From: an uncultured Pseudomonadota bacterium | Lineage (GTDB): Bacteria; Pseudomonadota; Gammaproteobacteria; Burkholderiales; Methylophilaceae | Assembly (NCBI GenBank): GCA_903854305.1 | Contig: CAINWC010000332.1 | Coordinates: 1-11,689, forward strand | Direction of reading: 5' to 3' | Length of the DNA: 11,689 nucleotides | Part shown: positions 4,576 through 11,689 of the stretch, piece by piece | Numbering within the stretch: the stretch's first letter is position 1 | Layout: each line of letters begins with the position of its first letter | Program-made: the position numbers and the translations under genes | The notes under the pieces: generated by a model | Database searches by the model: none | What the model saw: the letters and a program-made list of their open reading frames with translations, nothing else | Told to the model about the DNA's origin: nothing

Positions 4576-7329
4576 ATGCCAATTTCCAATCAAATCGTGA
4601 CTATTTGTTCAACCGCGCGACTCGTGCGCGGTATTCATCTACAGAATCAACAGCGTCAACTTGAGTCTGGCATTGAGCAATGGCCAGCTTCCGAGGTGAA
4701 CACTTTACAACAGTGGCTAGACACTTTTATTGGGCATGCCACATTGTTGGGCTTGTTGCCAAGCGATGCATTAGCTACGCTGACTTTAAGTCAGGTTGCT
4801 GAAGTGTATCTATGGGAGCAAGCCATTGAAGCTTGTCTGGCTAAACACGAGGCAGCGGCCTTGTTTGACATTCGTGCGTTAGCAAAGTCTGCTATTGAAG
4901 CCAATAATCTAATGCTAAATTGGCAGATTAGCGAAGCCGAAATTAATCTGCAATTTATGAGTCAGGAAACACGCCAGTTTTTACGTTGGCGCCATAAGTT
5001 TGATGCACTTTGTGCTAAACAACAGGCATTAGAGCCCGCGCGGTTAATGGCTTTGCAAATTGCGTTAATTGAGCAATACCAATCAACGATAAGTCGTGAA
5101 ATATCGTTACCCAAACAGATGCGATTAGCTGGGTTTGACCGAGTGACGCCATTGGAAAATAGCCTGTTTGAACTGCTTAAATCATGCGGTGTAGTCATCG
5201 AAATAATTGCGACAAATACTTTAGGCCATGCACAAGTTAAGTATTTTTCTTTATCTGATAGCCATGCCGAATGCCGAGCTGCCGTCGCTTGGGCCAAGCA
5301 AAAGTTGCTAGACAATCCAAAAGCGCAGTTGGCTATTATCAGTCCGGTATTAGGTAATATTCGTCGTGAGCTTGCTGATTTACTCGATGATACATTTCAC
5401 CCAGAAACCTTGCAGCCCAGCCAATGCGAAACCCCACGCTGTTATGATTTCTCTTTAGGCTTGGCGTTGACAGAATACCCAATTGTGCATAGTGCTTTAC
5501 AGCTGTTAAGGTTGGCATCCAGCCGAGCGAAAATGCTTTTTGAGGAAGTCACACCAATACTACAAGATGTGTATTGGGGCAGTGCCGATGAATTGGATGC
5601 CAGAGCACAGTTAGATGCGTATTTACGCCAAAAACTGAATGCGAGTTATGGCATAGAAGCTTTAATCAATCAGGCCGCAAAATTGCAAACAGCAGGCGTA
5701 CAACTGACAGCGTTTGTTCAACATTTAGCGATCATTAGCCAATTTCAACAGCAATCGCATCTGCGACAAGCGCCTTCTGCTTGGGTGCTTGCTTTTAACA
5801 AGCTGTTAGATACAATTAATTGGGCAAATAGTAGGGACATCTCTAGCCATGAGTATCAGGCGCAACAATCATTTTATGAACGTTTTCAAGAATTAACCTC
5901 GCTAGATACGATACTTGGCAAAATTACTGCCAGTGAAGCTGTGCAAAAAGTGAATGAATTATGTAGCGCAGCGATGTTTCAGGCTGAATCTAAAGGCGAT
6001 GTACATATTCAAATTTTAGGCTTACTAGAAACGCCAGCAGTGCAATTAGATGCTGTTTGGGCGCTGAATATGAATGATCAACATTGGCCGCCACCTGTGA
6101 AGCTAAACCCGTTATTACCTGCTGAATTGCAACGTGGCCGTGGCCTACCTAATGCAAGTGCCGGAATTCAAAGCATATTTGCAAATTTGGTACATCAGCG
6201 ATTAATAATCAGTGCGCCTGAAGTTGTCTTTTCTTACGCACTTAAAGAAGATGAGCGGGAGTTACGACCATCGCCTTTGTTAATCAATGATAATTTTGAA
6301 ATCTCAGCAACACCGCCAGAAACCATTCAAACGCTTGCAGAAAAATCCGCGCAACCCGCGGCCATGCAAATGCTCGATGACAGCATAGCACCGCCAGTTG
6401 CGATGGATGAAAAAGTACGTGGCGGCGTTAAACTTTTTGGCACACAGGCAATTTGCCCGGCTTGGGCTTTTTATCAATATCGACTAGGCGCCAATAAGCT
6501 AGAAACGCCTATCGACGGGCTTGATAATATGTCGCGTGGCAGTTTGTTACATAAAGTGTTGCAATTATTCTGGCTAGATTGTAAAACTTTGAGCAATCTA
6601 AAATCCATGAATGATGAACAGCGTGTATTGGCGATTGATAACGCAATAAGCAAAAGCATGCTCGAGTTAGGACATGAAATTAGCGTGCATTTACCACCGC
6701 AGGTGATGCAGATTGAACAACATAGACTGCAACAATTGCTCCAGTTTTGGCTAGATTTAGAGCTGGCACGGGCTGATTTTAAGATTCATGCCTGCGAGAA
6801 ACAATATTCGATTGAAGTGGAAGGGTTGCCGCTGACCTTTACCATTGACCGAATCGATGCTTTAGCTGATGGCGGTTTAGTGGTGATTGATTATAAAACC
6901 AGTGCGGTAGTGACCAATAGGAGCTGGGCGGATGACCGCATTGCCGAGCCGCAATTGCCGATTTATGTCTCGCTGGCTTTAAAATATGAGCAAGTGGTGG
7001 CGGTGTGTTTTGCCAAGATTCGTACGGATGAAAGCAAGTTTATTGGCTTGTCGGTTGAAGAGGGTGTGTTACCAGCAGTTTCTGCATTGGCTAAGGTGAG
7101 CAAAAGCTCCGCCTTTCAGCATTTTGCCGATTGGGACACCTTGCTGGAACACTGGTATACAAGCTTGACCAGCATTGCCCATGAAATAAAATCTGGCGTT
7201 GCCAGCGTTACTTTCAATAAAGAGACTGATTTGACTTATTGTGATGTGCGGCCTTTACTCCGCTTACCCGAGCGCATGATGCAATTTGAAAAAATGCAGG
7301 CAGCATTAAACGCGGGTGAAAAACGATGA
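4576..7329 (+). CDS. AddB-like PD-(D/E)XK nuclease subunit (TIGR03623-type DNA repair protein)
   Basis: This 917-residue protein is the AddB-like partner of the helicase encoded next. The N-terminal STARLVRGIHLQNQ and the following WPASEVNTLQQWL fit the inactivated helicase-like core of the TIGR03623 group, and I see no Walker A motif. The C-terminal RecB-type nuclease domain is complete: GSLLH (Gly655 to His659), Asp758 in FTIDRID, Asp772-Tyr-Lys774 in VIDYKTS, and Gln793 to Tyr797 in QLPIY. Cys627 (ICPAWAF) is where the first iron-sulfur ligand of AddB lies. The C-terminal CxxCx5C that supplies the other three reads Leu886-x2-Cys889-x5-Leu895, so two ligands are missing. The ATG at 4576 has no Shine-Dalgarno; an ATG 5 bases earlier opens a frame of only nine codons. 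The stop overlaps the next start by ATGA, so the two genes are translationally coupled. The group is less well studied than true AddB. Confidence 0.88.
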   Translation: MPISNQIVTICSTARLVRGIHLQNQQRQLESGIEQWPASEVNTLQQWLDTFIGHATLLGLLPSDALATLTLSQVAEVYLWEQAIEACLAKHEAAALFDIRALAKSAIEANNLMLNWQISEAEINLQFMSQETRQFLRWRHKFDALCAKQQALEPARLMALQIALIEQYQSTISREISLPKQMRLAGFDRVTPLENSLFELLKSCGVVIEIIATNTLGHAQVKYFSLSDSHAECRAAVAWAKQKLLDNPKAQLAIISPVLGNIRRELADLLDDTFHPETLQPSQCETPRCYDFSLGLALTEYPIVHSALQLLRLASSRAKMLFEEVTPILQDVYWGSADELDARAQLDAYLRQKLNASYGIEALINQAAKLQTAGVQLTAFVQHLAIISQFQQQSHLRQAPSAWVLAFNKLLDTINWANSRDISSHEYQAQQSFYERFQELTSLDTILGKITASEAVQKVNELCSAAMFQAESKGDVHIQILGLLETPAVQLDAVWALNMNDQHWPPPVKLNPLLPAELQRGRGLPNASAGIQSIFANLVHQRLIISAPEVVFSYALKEDERELRPSPLLINDNFEISATPPETIQTLAEKSAQPAAMQMLDDSIAPPVAMDEKVRGGVKLFGTQAICPAWAFYQYRLGANKLETPIDGLDNMSRGSLLHKVLQLFWLDCKTLSNLKSMNDEQRVLAIDNAISKSMLELGHEISVHLPPQVMQIEQHRLQQLLQFWLDLELARADFKIHACEKQYSIEVEGLPLTFTIDRIDALADGGLVVIDYKTSAVVTNRSWADDRIAEPQLPIYVSLALKYEQVVAVCFAKIRTDESKFIGLSVEEGVLPAVSALAKVSKSSAFQHFADWDTLLEHWYTSLTSIAHEIKSGVASVTFNKETDLTYCDVRPLLRLPERMMQFEKMQAALNAGEKR

Positions 7330-10300
7330 TGGATGAGATTAATTTATTAGATTCAAATGCATCTGAACTCAATGCACTTGATATCCTCAACCGTGTGCGT
7401 GCTTTAGAACCTGCTTCATTTATTGTAGAAGCACCAGCGGGTGCGGGTAAAACAGAGCTACTGACACAGCGTTACTTAAAGTTATTGGCCAGTGTCAACG
7501 AGCCTGAAGAAATTATTGCGCTGACCTTTACCAATAAAGCCGCCACAGAAATGCGTAACCGTATTTTGTTAAGCTTAGAGCATGCACAACATCAAACGCC
7601 TGAAACCGCAGCACATAAACTGGTCACCCGCGGCCTGGCAAACGCAGCACTGAGCCAATCTAACGCAAAGCAATGGGATATTATTGCCCAACCTAGCCGT
7701 TTGCGTATTTTAACCATCGATGCGCTATGCAGTAGCTTAACGCGCCAAATGCCGCTCTTGAGTAAATTTGGTGGCCAACCAGTGGTGAGTGATGATACCG
7801 AGCCATATTATCTTGATGCGGCACGCCGTGCCATTGCACACATTATGCATGAGACTAAGCCAGATGATACGGTGACCACCGCGCTACGTTACATGGACAA
7901 CAATAGCGAAAAACTTATCGCGCTGCTTGCCAAGATGCTTGCCAGACGCGACCAATGGTTGCCGTTAGCTGGGCAGATGCATGGTTTAGATGTAGAAGAA
8001 ATGTCACGTAATACAGAAGCTGCGCTTCATCATTTAATTGCAGAAGCATTGCAGCCAGTGCTCAATATTGTAACGCCTAGGATTCAATATGCGTTAATGC
8101 CGCTGGCACGTTACGCCGCGGCTAATCTATTAGAAGATGCCGATATTGCCCCTTTGCTAGATTGGCAATTTGAGTTGCATGCAGATGCTGAAGATTTAAT
8201 ACAGTGGCAAGCGCTAGCCAATTTTTTGCTGACTAAAACTGAGAAAAGCTTTCGAAAATCCATCAATAAAAACAATGGATTTCCAGCTACCGATGAAGGT
8301 AAAAGCCAAAAAGAAGCGTATTTTGAAGTGGTAAATACACTTGAAGATAGCCAAAAAATTGCGACTATTTTAGATTTACCTTCCATCGCGACGTTGGCAG
8401 AAAATCAGCTTGTGATTCAAGCGCTGACTCAATTATTGATACTGGCGGCCACGCATTTATGGGCAGTGTTCCAATCTGCTGGTGAAGTAGACTTTGTGGC
8501 GATTGCACAAAGTGCGCAGCAAGCGCTTGAAAATGAGCATGGCGTGACTGATTTGGCACTCAAGCTTGATTATAAAATCTCACATTTACTGATTGATGAG
8601 TTTCAAGATACCAGCCCTGTGCAAATGCGTTTGATTGAAAAACTCATTGAAGGCTGGCAGCCAGATGATGGTCGAACCTTATTTTGTGTGGGCGACCCGA
8701 TGCAATCCATCTATCGTTTTCGTAAGGCTGATGTGAGCTTATTCTTGCAGGCTTCGCAACGTGGTATTGGCCATTTGCCGCTCACGCGTTTGCAGTTAAG
8801 CCGCAATAATCGCTCCCATCCTGAAGTGGTGCATTGGATTAACACTGCGTTTCAACAAGTCTTTCCGAGCGACGATAACATCAACCAAGGCGCTATTAGC
8901 TACAGAGAATTTACCGCCACCCGCTCAGCGATTGAGGGTGATGGCGTGATATTGCATCCCATTATTTTGGAAGCTAAAGAGGAGGAGGATGACACTGAAA
9001 GTGTTAATACCAAGTTGATAGAAGCGCGTTATGTCGCTGATTTGATCGTAAAGCTTCGCGCAGGAAATGACGCGCAGAAAATTGCGGTGTTGGTGCGTAG
9101 TCGTAGCCACTTAAAAGAATTAGTGTCGGAGATTAGGCGTAATCATCCGCATTTAAAATTTCAAGCACTGGAAATCGAACACCTCAACGATAGGCAAACA
9201 ATCCAAGATGCATTTTCACTGACCTGTGCGATGCACCATCGGGCAGATCGGATTCATTGGCTGAATATGCTGCGAGCGCCTTGGTGCGGGCTGACGCTGG
9301 CTGATTTGCATGCGTTAGCAGCGGATAATCATCGCGCTACGATTTGGCAGTTGATGCAGGATGAAACGCGCTTGCAAAAGTTAAGTGCTGATGGCCTTTT
9401 ACGATTAAACCATGTAAAAAAAATTATGACTGAGGCTTTTAACAATCAAGGTCGCATGCCTATTCGTCGTTGGCTAGAAAGTACTTGGTTGCAATTAGGC
9501 GGTGGAAAATGCCTAATCGACGCAGGCGATAATCGCGATATTCAGGTGTTTTTTGACTTGGTTGAAAAAATAGGCCGTAGCGGACATTTAGATATTGCTG
9601 CGTTAGAGAATGGCATGACAAAGCTATATGCCAAGCCGGACATTGAAGCCGATGACAGCTTGCAGTTTCTAACGATTCATAAGTCTAAAGGTTTGGAGTT
9701 CGATACCGTGATTTTGCCAGCGCTAAATCGCCCGCCACGAAACCCGGATAATGAGTTGGTGCTATGGCAAGAAGTGATGGTGGATAACGAGCTGCATTTG
9801 ATTGCTGCACCGTTGATGGTGAATAGAAACGCAGCTAAATCTACCGTAAATAGCAGTAAAGCACCTAGCGTTTATCAATTTCTAAAAGATTTAGAAGCGG
9901 AACGTAGTGATAATGAAATCGTGCGTTTGTTATACGTGGCGGCAACGCGCACACAGCGTCAATTACATTTGATTGCCAGTATACAAACAAATCAAAAAGG
10001 TGAAATAAAACCGGCAGCAAAAAGTTTGCTTAAAGTGTTATGGCCTGCTGTAGAGGCTGATTTTATAAACGCAGCGCCCTTTGTGAATAATGATGCATCC
10101 TCTGACGTATTAGATATTACCCAATTTAAACCACAATTACAGCGCTTAGAAAGTCGTGAGTTTTTAGAAGAATCTTTAGAAGTGTTCGGTGAAAAATCCA
10201 TTACTTTTGGTCATAACACTACGCAGTTGAACGATAAAGCTAAGGCTATCGTTAGCGTTGATATTCAAAGGCATTGCGGCACGCTGGCGCATCTTTACAT

Positions 10301-10775
10301 GGCCTTATTTGCAACGAGTGATTTGCACGATTGGCACGCTGAGCGTATTGCCGCCTGCCACCCAGCGATGGAGAAGTGGTTAATGCAGCAAGGTCATACT
10401 CTAAAAGCTTCACAGCAAGGCGCCACACAGGTGGTTGCGGCCTTACAAACAACATTAGCTAGCGAAGTCGGGCAGTGGGTATTGCAGAAACATACTGATG
10501 CCGTGAGCGAATTAAGTGTGATGCAGGCGCAGGAAGCAGGCGTTAAAAATCATGTGCTAGACCGCACTTTTATTGAAAATAGGCTAGATGGTAAAAGTGT
10601 ACGCTGGATTGTAGATTACAAATTGACAGCTTTGGATGAAAGCCTGGATTTAACGGATGTTGCAGAACAGCATCGGCCACAATTGGCGCGCTATGAAAGT
10701 TTGTTTATAGCAGAAGCCTTGCCTATTAAAAAAGCGGTTTTATTTTTAAGCGTGGGCAAGTTAGTCGAAATTTAG
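7326..10775 (+). CDS. AddA-like UvrD/RecB-type helicase-nuclease subunit
   Basis: This 1,149-residue SF1A DNA helicase has a C-terminal nuclease and should be the motor of a double-strand break resection complex. Helicase motifs in order: Walker A EAPAGAGKT (residues 35-43), Ia ALTFTNKAATEMR (65-77), II LLIDEFQDTS with Asp424-Glu425, III VGDPMQSIYRFRKAD (455-469), then QLSRNNRS (490-497), V TIHKSKGLEF (783-792) and VI VRLLYVAATR (866-875). The RecB-type nuclease follows: GTLAH (985-989), Asp1079 in DRTF, Asp1097-Tyr-Lys1099 in VDYK, and Gln1119 in PQLARY. All catalytic positions are intact, so the complex should have two nucleases. The start overlaps the upstream stop by four bases; a second ATG directly follows, so the true start could be one codon later. 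It ends just before a repeat-rich convergent junction. UvrD itself is shorter and lacks the nuclease; RecB is usually linked to recC and recD, which are absent here. Confidence 0.92.
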   Translation: MMDEINLLDSNASELNALDILNRVRALEPASFIVEAPAGAGKTELLTQRYLKLLASVNEPEEIIALTFTNKAATEMRNRILLSLEHAQHQTPETAAHKLVTRGLANAALSQSNAKQWDIIAQPSRLRILTIDALCSSLTRQMPLLSKFGGQPVVSDDTEPYYLDAARRAIAHIMHETKPDDTVTTALRYMDNNSEKLIALLAKMLARRDQWLPLAGQMHGLDVEEMSRNTEAALHHLIAEALQPVLNIVTPRIQYALMPLARYAAANLLEDADIAPLLDWQFELHADAEDLIQWQALANFLLTKTEKSFRKSINKNNGFPATDEGKSQKEAYFEVVNTLEDSQKIATILDLPSIATLAENQLVIQALTQLLILAATHLWAVFQSAGEVDFVAIAQSAQQALENEHGVTDLALKLDYKISHLLIDEFQDTSPVQMRLIEKLIEGWQPDDGRTLFCVGDPMQSIYRFRKADVSLFLQASQRGIGHLPLTRLQLSRNNRSHPEVVHWINTAFQQVFPSDDNINQGAISYREFTATRSAIEGDGVILHPIILEAKEEEDDTESVNTKLIEARYVADLIVKLRAGNDAQKIAVLVRSRSHLKELVSEIRRNHPHLKFQALEIEHLNDRQTIQDAFSLTCAMHHRADRIHWLNMLRAPWCGLTLADLHALAADNHRATIWQLMQDETRLQKLSADGLLRLNHVKKIMTEAFNNQGRMPIRRWLESTWLQLGGGKCLIDAGDNRDIQVFFDLVEKIGRSGHLDIAALENGMTKLYAKPDIEADDSLQFLTIHKSKGLEFDTVILPALNRPPRNPDNELVLWQEVMVDNELHLIAAPLMVNRNAAKSTVNSSKAPSVYQFLKDLEAERSDNEIVRLLYVAATRTQRQLHLIASIQTNQKGEIKPAAKSLLKVLWPAVEADFINAAPFVNNDASSDVLDITQFKPQLQRLESREFLEESLEVFGEKSITFGHNTTQLNDKAKAIVSVDIQRHCGTLAHLYMALFATSDLHDWHAERIAACHPAMEKWLMQQGHTLKASQQGATQVVAALQTTLASEVGQWVLQKHTDAVSELSVMQAQEAGVKNHVLDRTFIENRLDGKSVRWIVDYKLTALDESLDLTDVAEQHRPQLARYESLFIAEALPIKKAVLFLSVGKLVEI

Positions 10776-10776
10776 A

Positions 10777-10813
10777 CATGGTTCGCGACCATGAGTTATG
10801 AATCATGAACCAT
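10777..10813. repeat. Overlapping inverted repeats after the addA-like gene
   Basis: CATGGT (10777-10782) and ACCATG (10788-10793) form a compact hairpin. Alternatively ATGGTTC (10778-10784) pairs with GAACCAT (10807-10813), with CATGA (10790-10794) and TCATG (10803-10807) nested inside. The two folds exclude each other. The cluster starts one base after the TAG stop. Confidence 0.45.
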
Positions 10814-10840
10814 AAGCCTTTATTCTGCTTATTGGCTTTC
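10812..10840 (+). terminator. Candidate terminator between the addA-like gene and dedA
   Basis: ATAAGC (10812-10817) pairs with GCTTAT (10827-10832) around a 9-base loop, followed on the plus strand by the T-rich TGGCTTTC. The stem overlaps the stop codon of the convergent DedA gene (10829-10831). The tract is weak, so termination may depend on the preceding repeat cluster or on Rho. Confidence 0.35.
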
Positions 10841-11446
10841 TTGCTTAAAATGTCTACGCACGTACCACGCCATAAACAACAAGCCTGCTGCAACAATCAC
10901 ATAATGAAACTCATGGAAATACACTTTCAAGCTTACCCAGTTTTCACCAAATTTCATGCCTGCATAGGCCAGTAAACCACACCAAATAAATGAGCCTACA
11001 AACGTATAAAGTATAAATTTAGTCATATTCATACGCACGACACCCGCTGGAAAAGCAATAAAAGTGCGTACTGCTGGCAACATACGAGCGATGAAAATAA
11101 TAATCTCACCATGCTTTTCAAATAAATGATCCGCATAATCTAAGTCTTTTTTAGAGAGTAAGATATATTTACCGTACTTTTCAGCCAGAGGCCTGCCACC
11201 AAACATGCCTACGTAATACGCAGGAATCGACCCAAGAACACAACCTATTGCACCTGCTAACGCAACTAGCCATAAGTTCATTTCACCTTTAAAAACCAAA
11301 AATCCCGCAAACGGCATGATGATTTCAGAAGGTAAGGGAATGCAAGCGGATTCTATTGCCATGAGCAAGACAACGCCACCATAGCCCATGGTGGAAATGA
11401 CGCTCATGATCCAAGCGGCGATTAGTGTGATTAATTTTTCTAGCAT
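10829..11446 (-). CDS. DedA family (SNARE-associated domain) inner-membrane protein
   Basis: This 205-residue polytopic membrane protein has the DedA hallmarks: ESACIPLPSE (Glu32 to Glu41) in the first re-entrant region, the small-residue run GAIGCVLGSIPAYYVGMFGG (residues 65-84), and FIARMLPAVRTFIAFPAG with Arg121 and Arg127, the pair of arginines important in E. coli family members. A final helix (about 182-196) leads to a basic tail. DedA proteins are linked to membrane-potential maintenance and envelope integrity, and some (UptA) recycle undecaprenyl phosphate across the membrane; which role applies here is not visible. The ATG at 11446 has only GAG-like bases upstream. The mfd stop lies 37 bases upstream on the same strand, so co-transcription with mfd is likely. 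Confidence 0.92.
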   Translation of the reverse strand: MLEKLITLIAAWIMSVISTMGYGGVVLLMAIESACIPLPSEIIMPFAGFLVFKGEMNLWLVALAGAIGCVLGSIPAYYVGMFGGRPLAEKYGKYILLSKKDLDYADHLFEKHGEIIIFIARMLPAVRTFIAFPAGVVRMNMTKFILYTFVGSFIWCGLLAYAGMKFGENWVSLKVYFHEFHYVIVAAGLLFMAWYVRRHFKQESQ

Positions 11447-11483
11447 AACTTTTCTCTAATAGTCTATTCGTAATGTTAATGGT

Positions 11484-11689
11484 CTAAACAAACTCTTTCA
11501 GCAGCACTTTTACAAAATCAGTACGTTGATTGATGTCTTCTAAATTCACCGTCATTCTGAATTTATCTGGCCCATTCATGCGACAGCGGCGGTCGCGTTG
11601 CAATAAGGCAATCAGCTTAGTTGGGTCTAAATCTGCTTTAGGGTTAAATTGCAGTTGAATAGCTTCGGAACTGGCATCGATTTTAACAA
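11484..11689 (-). CDS. mfd: Transcription-repair coupling factor Mfd, C-terminal end only
   Basis: The minus-strand frame enters from the right edge and ends at TAG (11484-11486), giving 67 residues plus the stop. The sequence IDASSEAIQLQF, then DPTKLIALLQRDRRCRMNGPDKFRM, matches the conserved C-terminus of Mfd (domain 7). In E. coli this domain packs against the UvrA-binding module and restrains it. Mfd removes RNA polymerase stalled at lesions and recruits UvrA. The remaining roughly 1,080 residues lie outside the window. Identification from this short tail is by pattern memory, but the fit is good. Confidence 0.78.
   Translation of the reverse strand, partial: VKIDASSEAIQLQFNPKADLDPTKLIALLQRDRRCRMNGPDKFRMTVNLEDINQRTDFVKVLLKEFV

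Noticed and set aside
4571..4600. Alternative ATG at 4571 five bases before the AddB-like start
   Set aside because: It opens a different frame that stops after nine codons, without a ribosome site; a regulatory mini-ORF cannot be excluded but has no support.
7326..10775. Reading the helicase gene as a defence-system helicase (anti-phage)
   Set aside because: Its tight coupling with an AddB-like nuclease and the mfd-dedA neighbourhood indicate core recombination repair; no defence genes are nearby.

Overview
The window reads as a piece of ordinary chromosome from a betaproteobacterium, most likely of the Methylophilaceae (Methylotenera/Methylophilus type). This is inferred from protein character, a moderately AT-rich base composition and the set of genes; nothing in the window proves the genus. 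I see no insertion sequence, integrase, prophage module, tRNA, rRNA or CRISPR array.

Layout, left to right. A short tail of an unrecognised plus-strand reading frame (1-79) is followed by a well-formed sigma-70 promoter and three plus-strand genes. These are a four-helix membrane protein of the phage-holin-4_2/YvlD family (255-650), the methionine sulfoxide reductase msrB (705-1097) and, after a 245-base gap, a pterin-4a-carbinolamine dehydratase (1343-1687). A convergent junction rich in inverted repeats (1688-1811) leads to three minus-strand genes: a 68-residue DUF6494-type protein (1812-2018), an LHPP-like HAD-IIA phosphatase (2114-2893) and a FabF-type ketoacyl synthase (3068-4312). The gap between the last two (2894-3067) is the least explained spot in the window. 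It holds a 16-base perfect palindrome, a repeated ACTCAT element that gives alternative pairings, and a 16-codon reading frame behind a near-perfect Shine-Dalgarno sequence.

From a divergent intergenic region (4313-4575) a two-gene operon runs rightwards: an AddB-like PD-(D/E)XK nuclease (4576-7329) and an AddA-like UvrD/RecB-type helicase-nuclease (7326-10775), overlapping by ATGA. Together they should form a two-nuclease, one-motor AddAB/RexAB-like machine for resecting double-strand breaks. The AddB-like subunit keeps its nuclease residues but carries Leu at two of the four positions where AddB proteins have iron-sulfur Cys ligands. Past a second repeat-rich convergent junction lie, on the minus strand, a DedA-family membrane protein (10829-11446) and, upstream of it, the last 67 codons of mfd, the transcription-repair coupling factor, cut by the window edge (11484-11689).

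The gene content is mostly housekeeping: DNA repair on the right, oxidative-damage repair and cofactor recycling on the left, lipid synthesis in the middle. I did not find a clearly new multi-gene system. The best leads are the iron-sulfur ligand loss in the AddB-like protein and the structured gap at 2894-3067.
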